Assembly (NCBI GenBank): GCA_029891385.1
Contig: CM057228.1
Coordinates: forward strand, 66,749,523-66,813,522
Source: Erythroxylum novogranatense
Lineage: Eukaryota > Streptophyta > Magnoliopsida > Malpighiales > Erythroxylaceae
Direction: 5' to 3'
DNA length: 64,000 nucleotides
Shown here: one piece after another, positions 12,559-24,425 of the stretch
How the letters are laid out: each line of letters starts with the position of its first letter
How positions within the stretch are numbered: the stretch's first letter is position 1
Position numbers and translations under genes: made by a program
The notes under the pieces: model-generated
The model's input: only the letters and a program-made list of their open reading frames with translations
The model's database searches: none
Told to the model about the DNA's origin: nothing

Positions 12559-13444
12559 GTGAGTAACCTAGTTGGTTCCTCAATCTATATATGATAAAAA
12601 TTATGCGGTTATGCCATGTGGAGACAATGGAGGGATTATGTGTGTTTGCTTTTGATTGATTTCGGACTATAGGTGTCCGAAGTATTGGGAACTTGTTATC
12701 GAAGTGCTATTTGTGTGTAACTGTTTGTGAATGATTACATTTGAGATCTCGGACCAAAGGTCCGAGGGAACGGGTAATTGATATTGAAGTGTTAATTGTT
12801 TGTTTCAATAAATTGGTTTTGACTTTCAATGTGATATGGTAGAATTGTAATAAATGAATTATGTACATGATTAATTGATAGAAGTTGTGACTGGAGCTGC
12901 CACCGAGAGTTATATGCTCAACATTTAATGAGCCCGAAAGGGACAGTTCAGAGCTTTATGCTCAATGCTTAATGAGCCCGAAAGGGACATTCGAGCTTTA
13001 TGCTCAATGCTTAATGAGCCCGAAAGGACGATTCGAGCCATAGGCTCACTGATTATCTTGAATTGAGGCAAGACTGGTGCTCAGTCACAATACATAATCT
13101 AAATGGGAAGAAATAGAAAAATGTTATACATGTATTTGATTGTACTGTGGATTGGGAAAAGCACTGAATCACTGAAATAAAATGGAAAATGTCATGTATT
13201 GGAGTAAGTATACATTAAATTGACTTTTGGATTGGGAAAGAGGCAATATGCCTTGCATTTTTGTGATACTGCTTTAAATTCTATTATGCTGTTGTGAAAA
13301 TCTGTAAATTGCCATATGATATTCTGAATGTGCAATTATGATAATCCGTACGCTATTCGCGTAATGCATGAATTGGGTGAACCATCGATGATGGTTTCTC
13401 ACTGAGTTCGCAAAACTCACCCAAAATTTGCATCTATTTTTCAG
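12559..13444 (+). other. Putative intron inside LTR D
   Basis: Donor AGTACAG|GTGAGTAACC with GT at 12559-12560. Acceptor TTGCATCTATTTTTCAG|GT with AG at 13443-13444. Size is 886 bp, with CTCAC-type sites in the 50 bp before the T-rich tract. It contains the hairpin run at 12.89-13.05 kb. Equivalent sites lie in F, C, E, S and G. It is inferred from motif conservation only. Confidence 0.5.
12905..13055 (+). repeat. Run of short hairpins in LTR D
   Basis: Three near-copies of gctttatgctcaatgcttaatgagcccgaaagg-type sequence occur at a spacing of about 50 bp. Each carries GAGC...GCTC inverted arms. Related GAGCTnnAGCTC hairpins occur at the same relative place in C, E, F and G. Confidence 0.65.
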
Positions 13445-13838
13445 GTCTTGAAGAATACCCCGTTTGACACGTGAGTACTGTAAGCAAGTAAAAGGTAGAG
13501 GTCGGGATCAGTTTGTGTCTGCATTAGTGTATTTTTATTTTCTGATATTCTGTATTATTGAATAAGTCAGTTTGTAAAATCAACAGACTGGAATTAATTG
13601 TATTTATGAAAAGGGCCCCAAGGCCATTGAATTGGTTATAATTGTTTCCGCATATGTTATCATGTGTATGTGTGGGTGTTTGCGTCCAAAAATAAATAAA
13701 ATAAAATAAAATAAAATAATAATAATAATTTATAATGAGTTTTTGGACTGAGTGATATAGCACGCCACCCTCGCGGGGCACGGACTCGGATATCACCATC
13801 GATGTCGGGTTCGGGTCTTGCAGGAGTGGGGTGTTACA

Positions 13839-16800
13839 ACTAAACAATTATTATAGATTCATTTCACTCATCAACAATATCTCAAATCAAGTATGGCCTT
13901 CAACCATTTTTAGGCCCTCTTCATTTGTCGTACAATGCCTCATATAGTATTTTAATGATGTCACTATGATAGCAATTGTTATGATTAAATTCAATTAAAA
14001 CTGTACATTAACCTCATGATCCTATGAACTCCAAAATATAAGTTTTTAAGCGTATCCCCAATAGTTAAGACTGTTGGCAATTCAAACATTTAGTCACTTG
14101 CTTCTACATCCTTAGTAACTAAATACTATTTCGGCGTATTCCTTTTTGGATGTATAGCTTAGGTTGTTACTCACCGTCTCTCTAACCACATCTTTGCTCA
14201 ATCATCTTTATCTGGTACACATCCCTTTTCATTTCAATCACAAAGTACCATTTTTCCCATTCAAACTCAAAATTCAGATTCATTTTTAATTTCTCAATAA
14301 GATTCATAGGTTTTGAATCCTCAATTTGGGCTTTACTAAACTTGTCATGTGGGACTAAGCTTAAATTCAATAGCTAATTGTATTTTGATTTGCCTAAAAT
14401 TCAACTTAACATTCGATGCTCTATTTGGTAACCTCGATATCTAAATTTTTGTTACACCTCTATTGAATTTTTTGTTTAATGCATCAAATTATAACACTAG
14501 CTTTACTGAGAAATAATCATTTGTTTAATCAACACCTTTCAGTAACTATATTCATTGTCTTAACCTTATATTTAGTTCTTTCAAACTTCATAATTACCTC
14601 AAGCTTTAATGGTCTGTATATTTATATATAGATCCAAAATGTTTCACTATATATATAATGTCTCCAAACTTTCAAAGTAATCACTATTACAGCAAGTTCT
14701 AAATCATGTATCAAATAATCAACTCATGAGACTTCAATACATATGAAATCACTTTATTATGATGTAATAGATTTCATCTTAATCCCTAGTGTGAAACATC
14801 ATTGTATACTACATAATCTCAAATTCTAAATGATAATATTATCATTGGTGTTATAATTCCTCAAAATTCTCTTTACATTCATTAGTCATACGATTTACAC
14901 GTTCTTCCCTCAGACATTTTTATCAAAGGACTAAGATCAGTAAAAACTCCCTGTTGGTATCCAATTTCTAGTTAATTCTAGAAAATTTTAGGTCTTTTAT
15001 ACATTCCTTATAGTTTCTCACTTCATCATTACCTGTACTTTCTTTGGGTCTCCCAATAAGCCATGTTCAGATATTATACAACCCACATTTTATTTCATCA
15101 AGCTAAGATTCACTCTCATTAAACTAGGCATATAATTGTTTCTACCTTCATGATATGTAAGATTTCCTTAAATGTTCAAAAATATTATCTTCACTTTTAA
15201 AATGCGCTCAAAATATCCTCTATGATCATAGTCACTAATTGATACAATTTCTTTGGATCACTTTAATCTTCATTACCATAATACTGTCGGGGGCATGGTT
15301 AACTCCAATAATGATAACCCAAATTCCTTTGTGCACATGATTAGTTCTCGCAATTTATTAAGTAAATAATTCCTCAAATGAGGTAATATTATCACATGTT
15401 ATTTTTAGTCTCCCAATTGACTTCTTTTTTTGAATGATTTTCTCCTTTCATTTGATTTCCTCTAATTTTACGTTGACTTATTCTAATGTTTGTTCATTCA
15501 TACTAGTTTCTCCACACATTTCAATATATTTGTAATCATAACTTCTTGTGTTGGTAACACATTCATCAGATATAATTTGTATCTCCCAAACATATTTACA
15601 TAAAATATAATTTTGACCTAAATCCTCCTCACATTAGCAATAATTTCTCCTCAAAGTTAGTAATCCAATCATATAGTTGAATACTTCACATCAAACAAAA
15701 TACATATACTCTCAATAGTATATTCTACCTTTTATTCCTGAGTCTCCGCTAGGGATATGACTCCAATATTCACTTTTGATTCATTACATATTCATTTATG
15801 ATTTTTTTTATTCATTGATCACTCTTAAACTGAATCGTCTGATCAACTTAGCCTAATTTAGGAAAATTCTTCTTTGAAAGAAAATTTCTTGCTACTATCA
15901 TCGATACTGTTCTTATAATCCTTATCAATCAGTTGTCTTAATCATTGCTTATCGATTATTCTTAGTACCTCAAGAAGATCAATTTCTATCATTTTGTGCA
16001 CAATCATAATGTTTTATGCATCAAAACTCAATGATGTAGTAGACACAATCGCATATGCTTAGGTGTTTATCATCAAGGTCATCCCATTTTATTTAAAGAT
16101 TTATTTCTGACAGATCACCAATTATCTTACAATAGTAATACTTTAATCTCAAATGATATTAGATAATATTTCTCTCTTTATCCTTGCCACGATCGGGGTT
16201 TCCTTGCGTTGACTCTTCCCATTTGATTGCTCATCTTTTTCTTAATCCCATACGTATATAAAATCCTCTCTTATATGCATTTATAACTTTCTCCTTACTA
16301 CACATCATTCATCTCTCATAAAGTCAATTATGTCTACTTCCTTCCCCTTTTATACTTTCCTTATTTCTATCTTATCTTCCTATTGTCATTTATTTTATCT
16401 TCCACATATACTTCTTCAATCAATTCAAAATTATAAATGTATAAAATCGTCATGCAATTTTGATCTCAATTCCACTAATATATGCTTATGGGCGATTATA
16501 ACTCTTGTCACATTTTTCAAACAATCATTTGAAGTCCAAGTTCAACCTCTCAAGGTCACTTTCAACTTAACTTGTACTCTTTAATCTCATCATTTCTATT
16601 TATATCATTATTTTTCCTCAAACAATTCATGACAGTGTATTAACATCTATATCACATTCGAGGATACATCACCAAAACACAATATTGATGTCATATTGAA
16701 TAATACATCCACTAATACAAATGCGTTGAATCTTTATCTATTATATCTAACTATATACTATGTCTCATTTGTGGATATCCTTCAACCTTCCTCTTCTTAC

Positions 16801-16986
16801 ATCATGACAGATCATCATTCTTTTTAGTGCTTCTAATAGCTTAAACTCTTAATACATGCTCATGTGTGTGACTCATACGAATGCAACTCAAACTAGGGAT
16901 CAGTTACTACTGCCTACTATGACATGACAAAAATGCATGTACCTTGACACATATTTTAGAAAACTCCCATATAAGATAGAAATTTT
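13839..16986 (-). pseudogene. Proximal gag-pol remnant of element C
   Basis: The minus strand is heavily decayed but still shows pol order. The RT thumb is at about 15080-14930 (GDPKKVQVMM...NFLEL). RNase H is at about 14720-14620 (HDLELAVIVITLKVWRHYIY), the conserved segment of gypsy RNase H. The end of the integrase zinc-binding region is at about 14350-14250 (KAQIEDSKP...FEWEKW). Stops are frequent. Between about 15.1 and 16.98 kb I expect RT, protease and gag, but I cannot recognise motifs by eye. The stretch is colinear with 24426-26934 in element E. Confidence 0.6.
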
Positions 16987-17004
16987 GGGCTCTGAGATCA
17001 ACCA
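16987..17004 (-). other. Primer-binding site of element C (decayed)
   Basis: Read on minus, TGGTTGATCTCAGAGCCC lies one base from the LTR edge at 17006. It resembles the initiator-tRNA-Met complement TGGTATCAGAGCC with a small insertion. Confidence 0.6.
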
Positions 17005-17467
17005 ATGTAGCACCCCTGCCTTCAGAAGATACGTACCCAACATCCTGAGTGATATTTGAGTCTGTGGTCTGCGAGGGTAGTGCGCTAACATACTCATTCA
17101 GATACTCAGACACTCAAAACTCAGTACAATTTTTTTATATCACACACGTATGCGAAAATTAGTATTCAAATTTAGGCCCATATTTTATTTCATAAATATT
17201 TTCATTTATAAGAGTTACCAATATTTTTCAAATCATCATAATTTTATTAATCACTAAAGTCCATTTCAGATATAAAACACTCACAATCATAATATCATTA
17301 TAATAAAAACGCATTCGCATACACATTGTACAATAATTTTAAAATACATTCCTTAATACAAAAATTAATGAAAAATTTTATGCAGACGCAAACTGATCCT
17401 AACCTCTATCTTTCACTTGTATGCAGTAAGTATATTCTCGTTTGCCTAACGGGGTACTCTTTTGAGC

Positions 17468-18263
17468 CTGAAAAAATATTGCAAATTTTGAGTGAGTTTT
17501 GCAAACTCGGTGAATAACCATCATCGATGCCTCACTTAATCATATAACACATATCATCAATTATAAACACATAATTCACATCTTTTCATTTACAATCATT
17601 CAAACATTTAGACACTTATCACGTTCAAAAATCAATCAATCTATTTAAATCACACATATCATATGCATATGCAATGCTTATGAGACTCACTTTCAATTTG
17701 TTACTTTGTTGTGACCAAATGCCTTTAACTGTCCCTTATCTATTATGGATATCGGGCTTATTAATAACTATCCCATATCTATTGGGAATATCGGGCTCAT
17801 TTTACATAGTGAGCCTTTGACTCTTAATCACTTTCTAGGCTCGAGGCTCTTTTTTCACATTATGAGCTTTAAGCTCTTTTCCGGTGGCTAATCTGGTCAC
17901 AACTACCTTTATATTTCATGTCTTCATGTAATGGAATGCATCAATCATATAAGATCCATCAGTTACTTTCATGTCATCGGACCTTAGTCCAGCATTCAAC
18001 ATTTGTGTTGAGAATCACTTTTTCATTTATGCATATTCACATTTAGAACGCATTCCTCATCAGACCGTGGTTTGACATTTAGCAATTAAATTGTGTACAC
18101 TTATTTCATTCAAATTAACATATAGGGAGAACTTAAATATTCTTATATTTATCAAACTCCTCGGATATATATTGTCCGGTACTAACACATTCACATTGCA
18201 TAATCATTCAATTCATAATATGAACAAAACAGCAATAAAGTAAGATCAACTAGGTCTACTCAC
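17468..18263 (-). other. Putative intron inside right LTR of element C
   Basis: Minus strand: donor ACT|GTGAGTAGACC (GT at 18263-18262) and acceptor AATATTTTTTCAG|GCTC (AG at 17469-17468). Its 796 bp nearly equals the 794 bp in E. Hairpin phrases (gctcgaggctc, gagctttaagctc at 17838-17880) lie inside. Inference from motifs. Confidence 0.45.
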
Positions 18264-18955
18264 AGTATGCTCCAGATTAGCATTTGCTTCCAAAGTCTGG
18301 AAACATCTGGATAATGGCGTTCTATATGTTCCTCTATATCATGCAAAGCATACACATATCATAATTTTGTACAATTGTATAAGTGTCTATTAATGCACAT
18401 ATATGTATATTAAATATGTACAATGTATGCTCAACGGCAATCCCTGGTATCTATCCATTATCTCATCATATAAACATTTGTATTACCAACTCACATAAGC
18501 ACCATGTATACTTATGGTATATATCCCAATAAAACCGTTAAAATCCCAATTCATAACTCATTGATCAAAATTTTAGAATTTTCCCAAAAGCTAACTTTCT
18601 AGTTTACTATTCTTGATCATTTAGACAACGAAAATCATCTAATTTGGGAACACTTTCACTTTTAGAATTTTCATTCTCTCTCAAAAGCTTCTAATGACAC
18701 CAAAATCATTCAATTTGGTTTAGTAGTGCGACAGTTATGCTCCAAATATTTTTGGACTACTTTATTTTGAGACAATGCCCTATACTCAAATTCCACTCAG
18801 AAATTGAAATTTTTAGAGCCCGATTTAGAATTTTATTTATTTATGTAATTTGTATTCCTATGTCTCTAGCTTACTCTAAATCAAAAATTAGTGCATTTGG
18901 ATAACTATAGAAGAAGATATGCCTAAAATACTTAAACATGTTCAATGTAAAAAAA

Positions 18956-19142
18956 AGTTTGCCATGGCGAATTCCAAAAGTTTGCCGCAACGAATTCCTC
19001 CCGAGAAGAATTCTCGCAAAATTTTCATAAGTCCACTACAGAAAAATGTAGAATTGGCTTAGGTGAAGTTGACTCAAAAGAAATCCTAGCCAAAACCTTC
19101 AAGTTCGCCGTGACAAAGTAAGGAGTTTGCCACGGTGAACTT
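18956..19142. repeat. Six decayed CCGCGG palindromes in LTR C (right copy)
   Basis: Copies such as gtttgccatggcgaat, gtttgccgcaacgaat, gttcgccgtgacaaag and gtttgccacggtgaac occupy the same places as in the left copy, with independent base losses in each copy. Confidence 0.7.
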
Positions 19143-20591
19143 CCACAGACACATACCCAGTTTTTTAACTTCAGGTTAGAGTTTGAGACTCTTCTAGACA
19201 GAAATTGATTTTCAACTTTTTCATGAAAACATAGCTATACATTTCTAGTTTAATCCAAATTAAGAATCATATCATTTGGATAGTTAGAGAAGAATTTATG
19301 GCTAAAAGACTGAAGCATACTCAGTGAACATTTTCCAATCCATCTTCTTCAATTTTTTTCCAAATTTTTACACGTAACATACTTATACAAAGATCACCCT
19401 TTTCTACTTTATTTGCTCCTCATTCTCAACTCCATTTCAAATCCAAACATTCACCAACAAAGCATGATCAAAATTTAATCATTAACCCAAAAATAGGACA
19501 TAGACATTTACCCATTCATTATTGATTTTCTGCACTCATCCTAACCTCATGAAGAAGATCATTCAACCTCAAAACATCTCTATAACAAATTATAAATTAT
19601 TAATCATCATTCATATACAAAAACACGAATTTTACCTAAGCATTTCATCACTCACATTCATCATAAATAAAACACCATCATATGCCATTTAACCTCTAAC
19701 AATCATCACAAATGCTTCGTTTAACCAAACCTATAATATTTAACAAGCTACTTACTTGATTTAGCTTCCAAATTTTCAAAATCACCATTAAACCCTAACT
19801 CTTTCATCTCCACGATCTTCATCTTCTTAAGGGTTGGAAGGTTTGGGTTTTTGGTGAGAATGAGAGAGAGAGAGCAAGATGAAAGATTTTGGCAAGACTC
19901 AAAGTTGTGTAGGTTGGGTGACTGTGTTGTGATTGAGAGAAAAGAAAGGAGAAGGAGAAAAAAATGAAGAAGTCATGTCATGAAAATCTTAGTGAAATAC
20001 CATGAAATGTTCTTTCATTTTGGTAAACAATCATGGGTGAGGTGTGTGACAAGGCAAGTGACACTTGTCACTTGCCACATGTCACTTCCCTATGGTTCCA
20101 TTAGGTCTATTTTAATAACTAGTCCATTTTGTCTCCAATTTCTAATCCAATGGTTTCCTAATTTTCAATAGCACTTGTCAATAAAACCTAAAGTCTTTCA
20201 TCAAAATTTCTATTGCTATTGGATAGTAATTTGTACTACTATTTCACAATTGTTTTTCCACTTAGTATTTTTCCTAGTCTAAAATACACTTAAATTTTAG
20301 AAAATTTCCAAATTTTCACCAAAAATTCTGATTAAATAAATATACTCTCCAAATTAATTTTTCACACATATAATCCACAATTCCAAATATAATCACATTT
20401 ATAAATAATTATACTAAAAAATTGTCAATGAATGCTTGTACAATTTTTTTTTTATGTGTAAAGATTCAAATTCATGTGTCTATATGCTAACATTATGCAT
20501 GAGCATGAAATGCATTTTCTTAATCTCTCTTTGAGCTCACATGTACTGAATTTTAAGGTTCTAACCCTTAGTGTGGGAACGAGATGTTACA

Positions 20592-20903
20592 CAACAGTAT
20601 ACCCTATTTTTTTATGTTAGTTTTCTCAAGCCTTACTATAAGGATGCATGAGAATCGAATGGGAGTCAGGTGAAGCGAGCTCCACCGGTTGTGAGGAAAT
20701 AGTTTGAGGATCAAGTGGAGAAGATCCTAGATCATCGAATAATGGGTCAACACAAGAAGAATCGATGGACCGAGTTCTTAATTTAATGGAAAGGTAAACC
20801 TTTCATATAAGCTATGTGGGAGAAATTTACAACCTTGTGGTAATTCGAGAACCGGGTGAACGCCTGCCTTCAGACTAATTTGATGAGGGCATCAAATATA
20901 TCT
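20592..20903 (+). pseudogene. Chromodomain remnant of element A
   Basis: From 20622 the plus strand reads FLKPYYKDA*, RAPPVVRK*, FEDQVEKILDHRIMG, KKNRWTEFLI*WKG, then MWEKFTTLW*FE in one frame. This is the end of a gypsy chromovirus integrase with its chromodomain (the WEK...LW segment binds the methyl-lysine cage region in the family). Several stops replace what are normally Gln or Trp codons, which fits C-to-T or G-to-A decay. It is followed directly by the polypurine tract. Upstream pol is missing and element C abuts at 20591. Confidence 0.75.
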
Positions 20904-20916
20904 ATTGAGGGTGGTT
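20904..20916 (+). other. Polypurine tract of element A
   Basis: attgagggtggtt immediately precedes the 3' LTR start TGTTATACCCC. Confidence 0.7.
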
Positions 20917-21832
20917 TGTTATACCCCTAAACTTTGGAACACTTCTCAGTGACCTTCACGATGTGCTTTTGGAGGAAGGTTAGCTAGAATACATGCATGA
21001 GGGTGACATGCAAAAACAATAAGGCAAACATGGGGGAGTAAGATCGGACTTAGTGCGAATTTTGGTAGAGTCTTAAACCTTGTGGAGATTGACTCAACCT
21101 AGGCTAAGGGCTTTATAGACTAAAGACTTGTCACATGCTCGGATCAATAGACCATAACTAGTAGATTTGTTGTAGGAAGCATAGGATCAGGCCAGTGTGC
21201 TATGTGAACTTCGGTAAGATTACACTGCATCATCAGCGGATAAAGATCGTGGGAAGATCTTGGATGATGTGGCGACAACTAGGAGTTAGAGTTATAGTGG
21301 GACTCAACATCTGAAGATAGTAAAGTTCCTTGAGGATAAGGATGCTAGTTTCCTATTTTAATGAAAACTCTATCTTTATGTTATCTTGTAGATTCTATTT
21401 TATCAGTTAGAGTCTTATTTGGATGGGAATGTCATCCAATTGGTCTACATGATATAATCTGATAGAGATAGACATGATCTTAGGTAGTTCAATTTAAGTA
21501 AAATTCTAAATGTAATTTGACTTCCACGTTAGAGTGCTTACATATAGCTCATTCGAGCTTTGCTCTCCTTATTCAGTCAAAGAGAGCAATCCTTGTATTC
21601 TTTTAAGGGAAAGTATATAAAAGTTAGTTTTACAGTATCTCTCTTATTTCCTTATTATTTTTGTTTTCTTATTGCTTTCGTAGCATTGTTTCCTCGAGTG
21701 TGTGAGGTAAACACTTTGAGGGTCATTGAAGGCTGAAGATTTACTTAAGCGGACCTAAGTGAGACTACAGTGTAAAGGGCATTAGTGATCAACTTCACTG
21801 AAAGTTCGAATCCTGAGGTGACCTTTGTATCA
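20917..21832 (+). repeat. 3' LTR of element A
   Basis: It is 916 bp, TGTTATACCCC...ctttgtatca, uninterrupted, and is the partner of the 5' LTR at 1539-5218. The TATA box TATATAAAAG is at 21614-21623. It is followed by the duplication cttaa (21833-21837). Confidence 0.88.
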
Positions 21833-23020
21833 CTTAACCTGATGTGTAGAGGAAGTATTTGAGTACCCAAACAACGTAAAGAGTTGATCAGTTATCCCTA
21901 GCCTGACCAATTATCATACCCGAACGTTATTAGTATGTCGTTTACAATTTTTCATGTCATCTCTTGCTTGACCATGTCTTGGAGTTGTAGGAGTTGATTA
22001 AGGAAGTGTGAATTCAAGGGATTTTTTTAAAGGAATGTAACTTTTTTTTTCTTATTATCATTATTAAGAGCAAAACTATATTCCTATTAATTAACATAAA
22101 GAAAGGTTGAACTAAGGTTGTTACATTTGATCTCTCGTTGATCTTTGTACTTTCATGTATTCAAGAAAAATCAAGACTTCATATTATTCTTTGTTACTCT
22201 ATTATCTATTCTTCGTATTTTTAAATTTTTATAATTAAAAAATGGTGCATTTTCTCCTAAACAATGAACTTCTTTAACAACATTAAAGCCAAGATTCCGG
22301 AGGACCTACTAATCTTGGCATTAATTTCTTAAGGAGTATAAAATGATTTGGGTTAGGTTAGTTGGTGTAGAACTTGAAGAACTGGGATTTGAAACATATA
22401 TTTTTGTAATAGTATGTCATAAATGAAACGAATTTGAAATCAAAATTGAAAAATATTAATAAGAGAATCATTGAAAACATAATAAAAATAAGAATTTAAA
22501 AATATTAATGATTTACATTTAATTAACTAAAAAGTAACGTAAATATTTATAACTATCAATCATGTATTTAAAACTAAGAGAGAAAAACTATGCAAAAGAA
22601 GATTTAAAATAAATAGGAAAATTCTCAAGGAAAGAGTCTTCGAAGCTTTTGAGAAGCAACATAAAGGGCTGAGAGCTTTTACGCATCTATAAAAGTGATA
22701 CTATATTTTCCATTCACATTATCGAAAACATAAACTATACATACTTATGTTGATTGACTTGGAGAAAAATTAAGACCTTGCATGTGAAGTACGGCCGTCA
22801 GATTTGATTACTTATTGGTCTTTGTTTATACATAAAATTAAGTGCGTGTAAGGTTTCAACTTAGTACTATCATTATTTGTTATTTCAATTCTTAATCCTT
22901 AATAACTGCATGTAATCGGCATTATTCCTCTTTAAAAATGACATTGACATGGATTAGATTCCCTCCCATATACAATTTTGATTGCCAAGGACAAAAACTA
23001 CCCTCGATTTTAGAAAAAAA

Positions 23021-23153
23021 TGAGCACCTAATTGCATGTAAGGTTCTGCTGTCACATTTAAATTCATGTTGGTCTTTTTATATCTAAAAATGAGCACCTA
23101 GTTGCATGTGAGGTTCTGCTGTCACATTTCAATTCTTGTTGGTCTTTTTATAT
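23021..23153. repeat. Tandem duplication, 70-bp unit
   Basis: tgagcacctaattgcatgta at 23021 recurs as tgagcacctagttgcatgtg at 23091. Both run on through ggttctgctgtcacattt to ttggtctttttatat. A weaker third relative (gcatgtgaagta...ttattggtcttt) lies near 22777-22830. Confidence 0.8.
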
Positions 23154-23518
23154 AATATCATATATTCAAGAGCGTGTACGTCTTAACTTTCCTAGTTCAT
23201 TGTTTAAGTCAGTCCACAGCATTAAATTTGCATACTGGCATCGAATACGCATCTAATTTCGTATACTCTACTCTATGTGTGTATTGAAGAAGTTCCACGT
23301 ATAGATGTTTTTCTTCTTGTTATGTAAGCTTTACGAGAATATGCCCAAGTTCTCCTATTATCCATGGAGTCTAATAAGTACTATATTCTGCACAATAATT
23401 TAAAGGATGACTTCTCTTAAACAAGAGAAAAAGATAATCACCTCAGTTTACTCCTCGAAGTGGAACCCCTGCCTTTGATTGGAACAGGAGGTCACTTTAA
23501 TTTGTAGATTTTACGAGA

Positions 23519-23575
23519 ATAATATTATTACTTAAAATTAATATAATTATAATATTATTACTTAAAATTAAGGTA
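23519..23575. repeat. AT-rich short tandem
   Basis: aatattattacttaaaatta occurs twice, about 32 bp apart. Confidence 0.6.
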
Positions 23576-24129
23576 ATTAATTACTATGTAATTAATTTGT
23601 GAAAAATATTTACATAGTTAATCAACATCTGTAAAGAATTTTCAAATGAAATTATAACCATAAGTGCCGCTTCAAAATTTATCAATATCATTATGAAAAC
23701 CTTAATATAATAAACTTCAAGGTTAATATTGACATATTAAAACCTTAGTGACTTTAGATCCTTATCTATGGTTTTCATTTCAAGTTTGCCATTACACAAT
23801 CTATTTAAAAACTCTAAAGGAGCCTAAGAGATAAAACTTATTACAATTACAAGGATAAAATAAATTAAGATAAGACTAATCTAAATATAAATATAGAATC
23901 TCATCTAAAGACTGATCTAATCTCCTAGGAGATGTTGAATTAAACTCTAATCATATAGTTAGATCATAACTTTACATCTTAAAAGATCACTTCTAAAAGA
24001 GAACATTATGAAGCAAGTTGACACATTATTATCATTAATTCACTTTGACAATTTTCTCTGCACACTTAGTACCATTTACTCTTATTAACTTAAGCGTCAG
24101 AGAATTTTTGCAAGAATAAACTCTTATAC

Positions 24130-24425
24130 TATAACACCTCACTCCCGCATGACCCGAACCCAACATGGATGGTGATATTTGAGTGTATGCCCCGCGAGGG
24201 TGGCGTGTTACATCACTTATCTCGTCAAAAACTCACTATAAAACCTTTTTTTCAAGCGTACATAAAAATCAATAATCGTAAATTTGGGCTCACTTTTATT
24301 CAGAAACATTTTCATTTATAGTAGTTGCCAATTTTGTTTCTCACATACCAGAAGTTCGATTAGCCTATTCCTAAAACAAAACATATTACACTTTGATCAA
24401 TTTCTTTTGCGAAACTTTTTTTTTC
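24130..24425 (-). repeat. Left (3') LTR remnant of element E
   Basis: It aligns with 26935-27226: hypothetical end TGTAACACC read as tataacacc, then ccgcgagggtggcgtg, caagcgtac, tttgggctcacttttattca, and catattacactttgatcaat. Similarity stops at about 24425, where pol-type sequence follows. Confidence 0.8.

Larger units (their letters stand above)
9902..13838 (+). mobile_element. Solo LTR D, related to LTRs of C, E and F
   Basis: It begins TGTAACATCCCACCCCC and ends GAGTGGGGTGTTACA, flanked by actta (9897-9901) and actaa (13839-13843), a duplication with one mismatch. It has no interior. Ends and internal order match solo LTR F (50358-54955): AAGGGTAAAATAGTAA near the start, the repeating modules, the aggtgagtaacctag site, hairpin runs, and the gagttcgcaaaactcaccc module. 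The terminal ccaccctcgcggggca...catcgatgtcgggttcggg is also shared. It splits the integrase region of element C. Open frames inside it are not genes. Confidence 0.88.
6353..20591 (-). mobile_element. Element C: decayed Tekay-like gypsy chromovirus with nested solo LTR D
   Basis: Related LTRs at 6353-9300 (truncated) and 17006-20591 surround an interior with a polypurine tract beside the left LTR and a primer-binding site beside the right, so the element reads right to left. Decayed pol domains are colinear on the minus strand: RT thumb and RNase H at about 15.1-14.6 kb, integrase start at about 14.35 kb, then after D the integrase C-terminal part and chromodomain tail at 9.7-9.3 kb. Its left edge lacks about 580 bp of LTR and any duplication, so that junction is a deletion. 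The right edge ends gatgttaca at 20591 directly against element A's pol remnant. Confidence 0.8.
17006..20591 (-). repeat. Right (5') LTR of element C
   Basis: It is 3586 bp long, starting TGTAGCACCCC (a mutated TGTAACACCCC) and ending GATGTTACA. The first 100 bp resemble the inverted ends of D, E and F (gatatttgagtctg...gcgagggtagtgcgctaaca). It carries a putative intron at 18263-17468 (minus; donor ACT|GTGAGTAGACC, acceptor AATATTTTTTCAG|GCTC, 796 bp). It also has the six-palindrome cluster at 18956-19142 and a CACTTGTCACTTGCC inverted repeat near 20059-20073. Confidence 0.85.
1539..21832 (+). mobile_element. Element A: old Ty3/gypsy chromovirus, full span with nested insertions
   Basis: Two related LTRs (1539-5218 and 20917-21832) bound this element, flanked by the 5-base duplication cttaa (1534-1538 and 21833-21837). 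Behind the left LTR come a decayed tRNA-Met-type primer-binding site and gag/protease. Before the right LTR come a chromodomain and a polypurine tract, so the element reads left to right. The LTR start has mutated to TATTAGACCC from the TGTTATACCC seen in the right copy. Its 5' LTR holds solo LTR S, and its interior holds element C. Reverse transcriptase, RNase H and most of integrase are missing, apparently lost in the deletion at the left edge of C. It is the oldest layer of the left block. Confidence 0.85.
21838..24124. other. Host interval between elements A and E, no gene seen
   Basis: AT-rich sequence without LTR similarity to the rest of the window. I find no coding motif. It contains a 70-bp tandem duplication (23021-23153) and an AT-rich short tandem (about 23519-23575). 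It ends at the tatac duplication of element E (24125-24129). Confidence 0.5.

Noticed and set aside
12905..13055. CRISPR-like array
   Set aside because: The near-repeats of about 50 bp have no uniform spacers and lie in a plant LTR; they are hairpin-forming repeats.
16330..16584. Open frame in the C interior on plus
   Set aside because: Antisense to the element's decayed pol; no counterpart at the homologous place in E.
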